Positions 7,528-14,530 of a stretch of DNA of 19,160 nt are shown piece by piece. Numbering within the stretch: the first letter of the stretch is position 1; every line of letters begins with the position of its first letter. This stretch comes from an uncultured beta proteobacterium (GTDB lineage Bacteria; Pseudomonadota; Gammaproteobacteria; Burkholderiales; Burkholderiaceae), in the NCBI GenBank assembly GCA_903938955.1, contig CAJAFJ010000325.1, positions 1-19,160 of the forward strand, in the 5' to 3' direction. Both the position numbers and the translations under genes were made by a program. Below the pieces are notes generated by a model. The model did not search any database and was not told the origin of the DNA. It saw only the letters and a program-made list of their open reading frames with translations.

Positions 7528-7902
7528 CTACAACTCGACCGGCGGCGGCTTGACCGAGGCCCGGTTTTTGCGGGCCACCTTGGCACGGGCTTTGCCGAGG
7601 TCGATGGCTTCTTGAATGTTCATCTCCAGCGCGCCCTTGTCATGCTCCGGCGACGCGATGCGCGCCAGCTCACCATCGCGACCAATGAGCCACAAGGCGG
7701 TGGCGTAAATGCCCATGGACACCGACGGATCGCCGGATTCAAGCCGCATCAGCGTCGGAATCGACACCCCGATGCGCTTGGCGCGCGTGGCCAGCGACTC
7801 CTTGCGCCGCACCCGCGCCACCGCCAGATGCGAGCCCAAAGTCTCAAGGGCGCGCATCGTTTGGGGTGGAATTTTGGAAAGGGCGACGGCTTGTTTTGGC
7901 AT
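7528..7902 (-). CDS. hipB: HipB-like XRE antitoxin
   Basis: A 124-residue DNA-binding protein. A Cro/C1-type helix-turn-helix covers about residues 22-75 (LGSHLAVARVRRKESLATRA, VSIPTLMRLESG), followed by a helical, lysine/arginine-rich tail that could contact HipA. It lies directly upstream of hipA in the usual antitoxin-first order. It should neutralise HipA and repress its own promoter. Longer than E. coli HipB (88 residues), the extra length being C-terminal. The ATG at 7902 has no clear Shine-Dalgarno, and the leader is predicted at only about nine bases. Confidence 0.87.
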   Translation of the reverse strand: MPKQAVALSKIPPQTMRALETLGSHLAVARVRRKESLATRAKRIGVSIPTLMRLESGDPSVSMGIYATALWLIGRDGELARIASPEHDKGALEMNIQEAIDLGKARAKVARKNRASVKPPPVEL

Positions 7903-7910
7903 GGTTTATG

Positions 7911-7945
7911 AAAATAGAGTTTATCTTTTTATGCTATTTTGTCAA
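7911..7945 (-). promoter_or_regulatory. hipBA promoter with inverted-repeat operator
   Basis: On the minus strand TTGACA (7945-7940) is followed after 16 bases by TAAACT (7923-7918). Perfect seven-base arms AAAATAG (7911-7917) and CTATTTT (7934-7940) flank the -10 element with a 16-base gap. Bound HipB would cover the -10 region and the start of transcription, the expected layout for autorepression. Confidence 0.65.
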
Positions 7946-8426
7946 TATCTATGTTCATGAATGGCAGCTTTAAGGCGACTGAAACTGCGCAGGTGCAGCG
8001 CGGCCGTTATCACCATTTGCTTCACTTTTGATAGCTACTCACGCAATGAATACGCGGATTGAAACATCTTTGAAATATGATTCAAGGGCAGCGCCATGGC
8101 GCGTTGGGACAGCGAAAACGGCTCGGACTGATGACACTTACTTTTGTCCGAGTCAAGAGAACCTAAAACCGTTGCGTAGTCCTGAACACCGTAGAACAAC
8201 CCAATGATGGAACCCAACTCAGCTCACGTCAAAAGAGACGACTGCACGCCCTTTGTCTTTGTAGTTGATAACGCGCAGACCAAGGAAAATCTCGCACGGT
8301 AGGTTCCCCGCAACGGAAAAGTCTGCAAGCCCTCGCAATACGTGACTGATGACCTATCAGTATCCCGCAGCTATCGACATTGGGCTACCTAAAATGATTG
8401 GTCTAATAGGTCTATAGGGGGTAGTG
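7946..8426. other. Gene-free, AT-richer stretch between hipBA and the TIR-like gene
   Basis: No convincing gene in 480 bases; a 60-residue ORF at 8035-8217 (-) has no family or ribosome binding site. What it holds: a 12-base palindrome GCGCCATGGCGC (8091-8102); a hairpin with nine-base arms and one mismatch (8120-8128 with 8146-8154, loop 17); and an inverted repeat ACTGAT-GACCT-ATCAGT (8345-8361) just upstream of the next promoter. Base composition is lower in GC than the flanking core genes, fitting acquired DNA. Confidence 0.5.
8380..8407 (+). promoter_or_regulatory. Possible promoter of the TIR-like gene
   Basis: TTGGGC (8380-8385) and TCTAAT (8402-8407, five of six matches to the -10 consensus) are 16 bases apart. 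The inverted repeat at 8345-8361 lies just upstream and could be an operator. The leader would contain the AGGGGG ribosome binding site (8416-8421). Confidence 0.35.
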
Positions 8427-9338
8427 ATGAGTAAGAAACTGGAAGAATTGACCTCAAGTCCTGAGGAAGTACGGCTGCAATGTGGAATCGTGATGCCAAT
8501 ATCAGCTATTGATGGATGCCCTGCTGATCATTGGTTGGAAATAAAATCCATCATCACGGACGCAGTGGATGGCATCCAAGCCCCACGGTTCACGGCTAAG
8601 TTGGTGAGCGATGCGGACGACGTTGGAGTAATCCAGAAGCGAATTATCCAAGGGATATATGGCGCGGACGTGATCGTTTGCGATGTCAGTGGGAAAAACC
8701 CGAATGTCATGTTTGAATTGGGTATGCGGCTTGCATTCGACAAACCGACTGTGATCATCAAAGATGATAAAACCGATTACTCATTCGATACAGGCGTGAT
8801 TGAACACATCACGTATCCACGAGACCTTCGCTTTCAGCGGATTGTGGAATTCAAACAGCTCTTGGCTCAGAAGGTGCATGCGACCTATAACGCGTCACTA
8901 CGCGACCCGGATCATTCGACGTTCCTGAAGAATTTTGGGACGTTTAAAGTCGCGCAACTTACTGAGAAGGAAGCTTCTGCCGAACAAGTCATCCTTGATG
9001 CTATTGGTGAACTCCAACGGGATGTTGGAGCCTTGCGTAGAAACATCAACGCTAGCCCAACGTCCAGCAATTGGCAGAACTTAATAGAGCGAGGCCTCTT
9101 TAGCATTGAAGAAATCGAAAACATTGTTGCGCAAGCAGAATCCCTCCTGGCCTTCGAATCAGCGGAAAGTGCGAAAGAGCTTTCTGCGATGAGGGGTACT
9201 TTAAAGATCCTTCGGGATTTTCCTAAACTGCCCGAAAGGCTTTCCTCGAGATTGGACGTGATCCTTTCATGCATTCCACCGCAATATCCACAAGCCAGCC
9301 GCCGCGGGTTGAGACCCCCCCCACCTAGGCAAAACTAA
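8427..9338 (+). CDS. TIR / nucleoside deoxyribosyltransferase-fold protein with helical C-terminus
   Basis: A 303-residue protein; ATG 8427 is chosen over GTG 8424 because AGGGGG is well spaced from it. Residues about 17-115 form a Rossmann-like domain: CGIVMPIS (first strand), a helix, then GADVIVCDVSGKNPNVMFELG (79-99) and KPTVII (106-111). The NPN..FELG motif is typical of nucleoside 2-deoxyribosyltransferase and related TIR-like proteins, where the Glu (here Glu97) is the catalytic residue acting on N-glycosidic bonds. The rest (about 170-290) is helical with a coiled-coil stretch and no recognised domain. Likely cytoplasmic. Related domains serve as NAD or nucleotide-degrading defence effectors; that role is inferred from fold and from the hipBA neighbour. 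Codon use is less GC-rich than in flanking genes. The 3' end has a run of eight C (9315-9322). Confidence 0.72.
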   Translation: MSKKLEELTSSPEEVRLQCGIVMPISAIDGCPADHWLEIKSIITDAVDGIQAPRFTAKLVSDADDVGVIQKRIIQGIYGADVIVCDVSGKNPNVMFELGMRLAFDKPTVIIKDDKTDYSFDTGVIEHITYPRDLRFQRIVEFKQLLAQKVHATYNASLRDPDHSTFLKNFGTFKVAQLTEKEASAEQVILDAIGELQRDVGALRRNINASPTSSNWQNLIERGLFSIEEIENIVAQAESLLAFESAESAKELSAMRGTLKILRDFPKLPERLSSRLDVILSCIPPQYPQASRRGLRPPPPRQN

Positions 9339-9366
9339 CGTCCTGTATGTGGCGAGCAGTTCTAAA

Positions 9367-9421
9367 TAGCGGAATCCGCTTCAGCCTTCTGGAATCATTC
9401 GAGGCCAAAAAACCAATGATT
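9367..9421. repeat. Inverted repeats between the TIR-like gene and dtd
   Basis: A 13-base palindrome AGCGGAATCCGCT (9368-9380) is followed by AATCATT (9393-9399) pairing with AATGATT (9415-9421). They lie between two convergent genes and may end transcription, though no T-run follows. The rest of 9339-9513 holds no gene. Confidence 0.35.
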
Positions 9422-9513
9422 TCAGACGCTGCTTACCGGCTTTCTTCTGAATTAGGACTTCCAAGTTCGCGTTCAAACAAAGCTGGATCGGGGCTTGCCC
9501 GAGCGCCTGGAAG

Positions 9514-9975
9514 TTAACCCGGCGCCACCCGCATCGGGATGGTGACCGGTCCGTCGTTGACCAGCTCCACCTGCATGTCGGCCGCAAATATGCCGGTCGC
9601 CACCGTGGGGTGAAGCAAACGGGCCTGCGTCACAAAATGCTCGTACAAGCGGCGCCCTTCATCCGGTGCGGCGGCGGTCTTGAAGCTGGGCCGGTTGCCG
9701 CCCGAGGTATCGGCCGCCAGGGTGAACTGACTCACAATCAACAGGCCGCCTGAACTGCCTTGCCCGTCCATATCCTGGACACTGTTGTTCATCTTGCCCT
9801 GGGCGTCACTGAAGATGCGCAGCTTGAGAATTTTCGCCAGCAGCTTGTCGCCGTGGCTGACCGAATCACCTTGCTCCGCGCACAGCAGTACCAGCAAGCC
9901 CGCGCCAATGGCGCCAACCTCCTGCGCCTCCACCACCACCCGTGCGCGTCGCACGCGCTGAATTACCGCCAACAT
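9514..9975 (-). CDS. dtd: D-aminoacyl-tRNA deacylase
   Basis: A 153-residue enzyme that removes D-amino acids (and glycine) mischarged on tRNA, a quality-control step in translation in the cytoplasm. Family motifs are intact: N-terminal [11 protein letters not shown], the [17 protein letters not shown] signature (82-98) and the NDGPVTI motif with the Gly-Pro pair (142-143) that enforces chiral selection. Slightly longer than the E. coli enzyme (145), the extra residues being in the [10 protein letters not shown] loop and tail. ATG at 9975 with GGAG close upstream. It follows the crp-type gene by 55 bases on the same strand and may be transcribed with it. Confidence 0.97.
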   Translation of the reverse strand: MLAVIQRVRRARVVVEAQEVGAIGAGLLVLLCAEQGDSVSHGDKLLAKILKLRIFSDAQGKMNNSVQDMDGQGSSGGLLIVSQFTLAADTSGGNRPSFKTAAAPDEGRRLYEHFVTQARLLHPTVATGIFAADMQVELVNDGPVTIPMRVAPG

Positions 9976-10030
9976 AACTTCTCCAAATCCAGGGTTCTGC
10001 CGCTATGGTACCCAGCGCGCCTCAGCCCCC

Positions 10031-10684
10031 CTACGTCGAAGCCAGCTCCCGCAGCGCCGCGCCGTTGAGCACCTGAATCTGCTCGCGCCCCAGCGCGACC
10101 CAGCCTTCGCGCTCGAAGCGGCGCAGCAGCCGGGTCACGATCTCGCGCACGGTGCCGAGTTCATCGGCCAGCGCCTGGTGCGTCAGGCTCAGGTGTGAGC
10201 CGCGCCCGAGCAGCGCGGCGGCCAGACGGCGGTCGAGTTTGTGGAACGCCACCGCATCCACCAGACAGGTCAGGTCGGCCATGCGCGCGGCAAACAGGCC
10301 CAGCACCTCGTTGCGAAAGGCGGGGGTTTCGAGCCAGCGCTGGAAGATGTCGGGCGGAATCAGCAGCAGCGTGCTGGCCTTGGTGGTGCTGCCCTGCGCC
10401 GACAGCGGCTGCGTGCGAAACAGGCAGCTTGAGGACACCAGACACAGCTCGCCCGGCACCACCCGGTACAGCTCCAGCGTGCGGCCATCGCCCGAACTGC
10501 GCGACACCTTGATCTCGCCCTCCAACACCAGCGGAAAACCCCGGCACGGCGCATTTTCATCAAACAGCATCGTGCCTGCAGGCACCTGCATCGGCGCCAC
10601 AGTCGGGCCCAAAGAAGCCAGCGACGGCTGCACCAGCGCCAGGGCGGGGTAAAGCTCAACGGGCAGCACGGGGGAAGGGGTCAT
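10031..10684 (-). CDS. Crp/Fnr family transcription regulator coupled to cueR
   Basis: A 217-residue regulator with an N-terminal cyclic-nucleotide-binding fold (about 10-135) and a Crp-type winged helix (about 150-205). The start is ATG 10684: it overlaps the cueR stop (ATGA) and has AAGGA upstream; the TTG at 10699 is rejected. The recognition helix reads VREIVTRLLRRF, with Arg180, Glu181 and Arg185 as in E. coli CRP, so GTGA-N6-TCAC sites are expected rather than FNR sites. The N-terminal cysteine cluster of FNR is absent, but Cys47, Cys81, Cys87 and Cys140 could sense redox state or metal. The effector is unknown. The location behind cueR suggests a link between copper and respiratory control. 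Confidence 0.85.
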   Translation of the reverse strand: MTPSPVLPVELYPALALVQPSLASLGPTVAPMQVPAGTMLFDENAPCRGFPLVLEGEIKVSRSSGDGRTLELYRVVPGELCLVSSSCLFRTQPLSAQGSTTKASTLLLIPPDIFQRWLETPAFRNEVLGLFAARMADLTCLVDAVAFHKLDRRLAAALLGRGSHLSLTHQALADELGTVREIVTRLLRRFEREGWVALGREQIQVLNGAALRELAST

Positions 10685-11229
10685 GGGGTTCCTTGGCAAT
10701 TGCTATCGCAATCTGGATGAGGCAACAACCCGCCTTGGCGAGCTGGAATGGGCAGGGATTCGACTTGCAGCCCGGCAAACTTCCGGTTCACACGCCCGGC
10801 CAGATCGTCCAGGATCGGGCAGTCGGGGCGTTCGTCGCCCTGGCAATGCGTGAGCAGGGAGGCCAGGGTGCGCTGCATGGCTTGCATGGCTTCAATGCGT
10901 TGCGCCAGGTTATCCACATGCTGCTGGGCAATGCGTTTAACGCTGGCACTGGCGCGCTGGCGGTTGTGCCACAGGCCGACCAGCTCGGCAATTTCCGTGA
11001 TCGAAAAGCCCAGCTCGCGCCCGCGTTTGATGAACTGCAGGCTGCGCACATCGGCCTCGCTGTACTGGCGGTAGCCGCTGTCGGTGCGCGCCACCGGCGC
11101 CAGCAGGCCGAGCGACTCGTAGTGCCGCACCATCTTGGCCGACACCTTGGAGAGGCGCGCCGCCACGCCAATCGCCACCGGCCAGCGCATGTCCGCCAGC
11201 AGCGGTTCTGGTGCCGGGGCGCGGCTCAT
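10681..11229 (-). CDS. cueR: CueR, MerR-family Cu(I)-responsive activator
   Basis: A 182-residue MerR regulator. The HTH covers about 18-85 (IGVAARLSKVSAKMVRHYES, then GYRQYSEADVRSL), followed by the dimerisation helix. The metal loop has Cys129 and Cys137 with seven residues between (CQGDERPDC), the CueR pattern for linear Cu(I)/Ag(I)/Au(I) binding. It is longer than E. coli CueR (135 residues), with an N-terminal extension and a C-terminal tail rich in His and Cys (HPDCDSNC). ATG 11229 overlaps the copZ stop as ATGA, and its own stop overlaps the crp-type start in the same way. It should activate copA by twisting the long-spacer promoter at 11465-11496. Confidence 0.93.
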   Translation of the reverse strand: MSRAPAPEPLLADMRWPVAIGVAARLSKVSAKMVRHYESLGLLAPVARTDSGYRQYSEADVRSLQFIKRGRELGFSITEIAELVGLWHNRQRASASVKRIAQQHVDNLAQRIEAMQAMQRTLASLLTHCQGDERPDCPILDDLAGRVNRKFAGLQVESLPIPARQGGLLPHPDCDSNCQGTP

Positions 11230-11423
11230 GGCGCGACGGCGTAGCCTTCTTCGGCAATGGCCTGCGCCAGCGCCTCACGCGGCTGCGCCGACTGCACGCT
11301 CACCTGGTTGGCGGCGCGGTCAATCACGACCTCGGCCTGCGGGTCGAGCTGCTTGACGGCACGGGTCACGGCTTTTTCGCAATGGCCGCAGGTCATGCCG
11401 GTGACGGTAAAGGTGTGGTTCAT
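11226..11423 (-). CDS. copZ: CopZ-like copper chaperone (HMA domain)
   Basis: A 65-residue heavy-metal-associated domain that carries Cu(I) to the ATPase CopA in the cytoplasm. The GMTCGHC motif near residues 10-16 supplies the two binding cysteines. The fold pattern ([19 protein letters not shown] ... QVSVQ ... AIAEEGYAV) is complete. Start ATG 11423 has GGAG upstream; an in-frame start at 11447 would add eight hydrophobic residues without a ribosome binding site and is rejected. First gene of the coupled copZ-cueR-crp group. Confidence 0.93.
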   Translation of the reverse strand: MNHTFTVTGMTCGHCEKAVTRAVKQLDPQAEVVIDRAANQVSVQSAQPREALAQAIAEEGYAVAP

Positions 11424-11440
11424 ACAAACTCCATAAAGGG

Positions 11441-11469
11441 ATAACAAACAGGATGCCGCGTATTTTGAA
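11441..11469 (-). promoter_or_regulatory. Promoter of the copZ-cueR-crp operon
   Basis: On the minus strand TTCAAA (11469-11464) and TGTTAT (11446-11441) are 17 bases apart, each matching four of six consensus bases. Its -35 overlaps the -35 of the divergent copA promoter by five bases, so the two promoters are back to back and may compete or share CueR. Confidence 0.45.
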
Positions 11470-11496
11470 CCCTGCCACGATGGAAAGGATTAGGCT
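11465..11496 (+). promoter_or_regulatory. CueR-type copA promoter/operator
   Basis: TTGAAC (11465-11470) and TAGGCT (11491-11496) are separated by 20 bases, the over-long spacer of MerR-family promoters. The spacer has an imperfect dyad CCCTGCC-N5-GGAAAGG that closely follows the E. coli copA operator (TTGACC then TTCC...GGAAGG). This identifies the CueR target and places the transcription start near 11503. Confidence 0.75.
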
Positions 11497-11503
11497 ACGC
11501 CCC

Positions 11504-13867
11504 ATGACTACCGATTCCACCCCTTTGCCCTCCCACACTACCCTCGACATCGGCGTGGGCGGCATGACCTGCGCCTCGTGCGTAAGCCGCGTCGAACGCG
11601 CCCTGAAAAAAGTGCCCGGCGTCGAGAGCGTGGCCGTCAATCTGGCGACCGAGTCGGCGCGCATTGTGGTGGCGCCCGGCGAGCAGATCGACGCCCGCCT
11701 GCGCCGCGCCGTGCGTGATGCCGGGTACGAACCCCGCGCCGCCGATGCCGCCATCGACGCCGCCGAGCCTTCGCCCTGGGCCGGGTTTGCGCCGGTGGCG
11801 ACCGGGCTGGCCTTGTCCGTGCCGCTGCTGATTCCCATGCTGGCCGACCTGTTTGGGCGGCACTGGATGCTGCCCGCGTTCTGGCAGTTTGTGCTGGCCA
11901 CGCCGGTGCAGTTCATCCTCGGCGCGCACTTTTACAAGGCGGGCTGGGGCGCCCTCAAGGCGCGCAGCGGCAACATGGATTTGCTGGTCGCCATCGGCAC
12001 CACGGCCGGCTGGGCGCTGTCGATGTGGCTCTGGCTCACCGCCGAGCCGGGCAGCATGCCGCACCTGTACTTTGAAGGCTCGGCGCTGGTCATCACGCTG
12101 GTGCTGCTGGGCAAATGGCTGGAAGCGCGCGCCAAGCGCCAGACCACCGCCGCCATCCGCGCCCTGCACGCGCTGCGCCCCGACACCGCGCACCTGATCG
12201 GTCTCGACGGCGAAGTCGATGTGCCGGTGGCCGAGGTGCTGCCGGGCGACAAGTTGGTGGTCAAACCCGGTGAGCGCTTTCCGGTGGACGGCGTGCTGCT
12301 CGAAGGCCACACCCAGGTCGATGAATCCATGCTCACCGGTGAGCCGCTGCCGGTCGAAAAACACGCGGGCGCCGACCCCGTGCCCACGCTCACCGGCGGC
12401 TCCATCAACGGCGACGGCCGCGTGGTGATGCTGGTGCGCGCCGTGGGCGTTGATACCGTGCTCTCCAGCATCATCCGGCTGGTGGAAGACGCGCAGGCCG
12501 CCAAAGCGCCGATCCAGCGCCTGGTCGACCAGGTCAGCGCCGTGTTTGTGCCGGTGGTGCTGCTGATTGCGCTCGCCACCCTGCTCGGCTGGTGGCTCAC
12601 CGGCCATCCGTTCGAGCTGGCCGTGATCAACGCCGTGGCGGTGCTGGTGATCGCCTGCCCCTGCGCCCTCGGACTGGCCACGCCCGCCGCCATCATGACC
12701 GGCACCGGCGTCGCCGCCCAGCACGGCATCCTGATCAAAGACGCGCAGGCGCTGGAACTGGCGCACAAGGTGAACGTGGTGGCGTTTGACAAAACCGGCA
12801 CCCTCACCGTGGGGCGGCCCCGGTTGACAGACTTCTGGCTGCCCGCCAGCCTTGAGTCGTCAGAGCAATTCGTCAGTTCCGGCGCAGAGCCGCACACCAA
12901 CCATGAAGCGGCAGCGCGAGCGCAGCGCGGCGATCCAGGGGCACCAGCGCAGCTAAGTTTGCTGGCACTGGCCGCCAGCCTGCAAAGCGGCAGCGAACAC
13001 CCGCTGGCCCGCGCGGTCGTAACGGCCGCACGCGAGCAGGGTGTGGTGGTGTCAGCGCCCGACAATGTGCGCGCCGTGCCCGGTCGCGGCACCGAGGGCG
13101 AGGTCGGCAGCGGGCCGGATCAAAAAACCTGCCTCATCGGCAGCCTGCGCTGGATGGAAGAACTCGGCGCTGATTGGGGGGCTGACAAGGCCGCCACCCG
13201 CGCCGCCGCGCTGCAAACCAGCGGCGCCACCGTCTCCGTCATGGCGCAACGCCTGCCCGCCAACGGTCAGCAACCCGGGCGCGTACAGGTGCTGGCGCTG
13301 CTGGCCTTTGGCGACGAACCCAAACCCGGCGCCAAAGCAGCGCTGGCCGCGCTGCGCGCACGCGGCATCAAAACCGTGATGATCTCCGGCGACAACCGCG
13401 GTGCCGCCGAAGCCATGGCGCGCCGCCTGGGCCTGCGCCCCGAAGAAGGTGAAGTGATGGCCGAAGTACTGCCCGGCGACAAAGCCGCCCGCGTGATGGC
13501 GCTCAAACAAGGCGGCCAGATCGTAGCCATGGTCGGCGACGGCGTCAACGACGCCCCCGCGCTGGCCGCCGCCGAAGTCGGCATGGCCATGGGCAACGGC
13601 ACCGACGTCGCCATGCACGCCGCCGGCATCACCCTGATGCGCGGCGACCCGCTGCTGGTGGCGGCGGCGCTCGACATTTCCGACCGCACGGTGGCCAAAA
13701 TCCGGCAAAACCTGTTCTGGGCTTTTGCCTACAACGTGGCGGGCATTCCGCTGGCCGCGCTGGGCTTTTTGAACCCGGTGGTGGCCGGGGCCGCCATGGC
13801 GATGAGTTCGGTCAGCGTGATGAGCAATGCGCTGTTGCTGAAACGGTGGAGGCCGGGGAAGTCATAA
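11504..13867 (+). CDS. copA: CopA, Cu(I)-exporting P1B-type ATPase
   Basis: A 787-residue copper pump of the inner membrane that uses ATP to export Cu(I) to the periplasm. In order: one N-terminal HMA domain with GMTCASC (Cys23, Cys26), about eight membrane helices, the TGEP actuator motif (278-281), CPC in helix 6 (385-387), the phosphorylated Asp429 in DKTGT, the His-Pro motif (His499) and GDGVND (678-683). ATG 11504 is preferred over the in-frame ATG 11453, because 11453 lies upstream of the CueR promoter. There is then almost no leader, so the mRNA would be leaderless. About 30 extra residues sit between the phosphorylation site and the His-Pro motif. Confidence 0.95.
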   Translation: MTTDSTPLPSHTTLDIGVGGMTCASCVSRVERALKKVPGVESVAVNLATESARIVVAPGEQIDARLRRAVRDAGYEPRAADAAIDAAEPSPWAGFAPVATGLALSVPLLIPMLADLFGRHWMLPAFWQFVLATPVQFILGAHFYKAGWGALKARSGNMDLLVAIGTTAGWALSMWLWLTAEPGSMPHLYFEGSALVITLVLLGKWLEARAKRQTTAAIRALHALRPDTAHLIGLDGEVDVPVAEVLPGDKLVVKPGERFPVDGVLLEGHTQVDESMLTGEPLPVEKHAGADPVPTLTGGSINGDGRVVMLVRAVGVDTVLSSIIRLVEDAQAAKAPIQRLVDQVSAVFVPVVLLIALATLLGWWLTGHPFELAVINAVAVLVIACPCALGLATPAAIMTGTGVAAQHGILIKDAQALELAHKVNVVAFDKTGTLTVGRPRLTDFWLPASLESSEQFVSSGAEPHTNHEAAARAQRGDPGAPAQLSLLALAASLQSGSEHPLARAVVTAAREQGVVVSAPDNVRAVPGRGTEGEVGSGPDQKTCLIGSLRWMEELGADWGADKAATRAAALQTSGATVSVMAQRLPANGQQPGRVQVLALLAFGDEPKPGAKAALAALRARGIKTVMISGDNRGAAEAMARRLGLRPEEGEVMAEVLPGDKAARVMALKQGGQIVAMVGDGVNDAPALAAAEVGMAMGNGTDVAMHAAGITLMRGDPLLVAAALDISDRTVAKIRQNLFWAFAYNVAGIPLAALGFLNPVVAGAAMAMSSVSVMSNALLLKRWRPGKS

Positions 13868-13904
13868 GCTAAATCTGGCTCTGGCCTTCGTTCCATATAC
13901 ATAA

Positions 13905-13924
13905 ATAGCTATTAAATTAGTAGC
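13905..13924. repeat. Short palindromic repeat downstream of copA
   Basis: ATAGCTAT (13905-13912) is an eight-base palindrome within a 17-base imperfect palindrome GCTATTAAATTAGTAGC (13908-13924). A related GATAGCTACT occurs at 8030-8039. Such GATAGCTA-type intergenic elements seem frequent in Comamonadaceae; this is recalled, not searched. The rest of 13868-14036 has no gene. Confidence 0.35.
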
Positions 13925-14036
13925 GAATGTCGGAGAGATGATCAAACAGGGCGGGACAATTAGTGTACTCCTACGCTGACACGGTGTCGCTTCCAAAAAC
14001 TACAGATGTAAAAAACCAACGCAAAACGGGCTGACA

Positions 14037-14198
14037 TTACTGCATGGTCAAACTCATACCTGCATGTTGTTGAAGCACTGTCATGTCCATCACTGGGCTG
14101 GCACCGTTGAGCACCATGCTTTCGCGCTTGGCGGCCTGTTCATCTTGACGGTTGTCCAGCAACGCCTTCACATCATGGGGCATGAGTTCCCATATCAA
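14037..14198 (-). CDS. Possible small ORF downstream of the HTH antitoxin
   Basis: An open frame of 53 codons starting at TTG 14198, overlapping the antitoxin stop (TTGA), or 48 codons from ATG 14183. It reads MIWELMPHDVKALLDNRQ..., is charged and helical in its first half, and ends in HAGMSLTMQ. Codon choice looks like real coding sequence on this strand. No family recognised. The overlap would fit a third gene of the toxin-antitoxin operon, or the remnant of a longer gene. No Shine-Dalgarno is clear. Confidence 0.35.
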   Translation of the reverse strand: MIWELMPHDVKALLDNRQDEQAAKRESMVLNGASPVMDMTVLQQHAGMSLTMQ

Positions 14199-14530
14199 TG
14201 CAAGGCCGCCAATGCTGCCTCGGGTGCCCGATCCAGCACTTTGAGCAGCGCCTTGGCGGCTCCGGTCGGGCAGCGTTTGCCTTGTTCCCAGTTGCGGATG
14301 GTCTCCAGAGAAACCTCGATGCGCTGTGAAAACTCGGCCTGACTCAGGCCCAGGCGTTTTCGGACCCGGCGAGTGAACTTGGCAGCGTCTTGCAGGGCCT
14401 CCACTTCGTCAGCGGCTTGCTGCACGGCGATGACCGCCTCGGTCGTCGCATCCACCCGCGCCAAGTCGATATGGCCCCCGGCCAGCGAGGCCGGGTTGGC
14501 GGGATTAATTGTCATGCGTACTGTTTTCAT
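14195..14530 (-). CDS. HTH antitoxin partner of BrnT-family toxin
   Basis: A 111-residue protein with a YiaG/XRE-type helix-turn-helix at about 57-83 (KRLGLSQAEFSQRI, VSLETIRNWEQGKR). The N-terminal 50 residues are acidic and probably wrap the toxin. Start ATG 14530 is chosen because it overlaps the 3' end of the toxin gene by 26 bases; a longer in-frame start at 14626 would read backwards through most of the toxin. It should bind the toxin and the palindrome at 14794-14814. The toxin gene has a stop codon, so the antitoxin may now be an orphan regulator. Confidence 0.82.
   Translation of the reverse strand: MKTVRMTINPANPASLAGGHIDLARVDATTEAVIAVQQAADEVEALQDAAKFTRRVRKRLGLSQAEFSQRIEVSLETIRNWEQGKRCPTGAAKALLKVLDRAPEAALAALH

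Noticed and set aside
8035..8217. 60-residue minus-strand frame in the gap after hipBA
   Set aside because: TTG start, no ribosome binding site, no recognisable domain.
7911..9480. Genomic island or prophage boundaries around hipBA and the TIR-like gene
   Set aside because: No integrase, tRNA gene, transposase or flanking direct repeats seen; only composition suggests transfer.
11495..12766. 423-residue frame antisense to copA
   Set aside because: His, Gln and Gly-rich shadow of copA with no family features.
14064..14342. 92-residue plus-strand frame antisense to the HTH antitoxin
   Set aside because: Overlaps the antitoxin's helix-turn-helix on the opposite strand; composition not protein-like.
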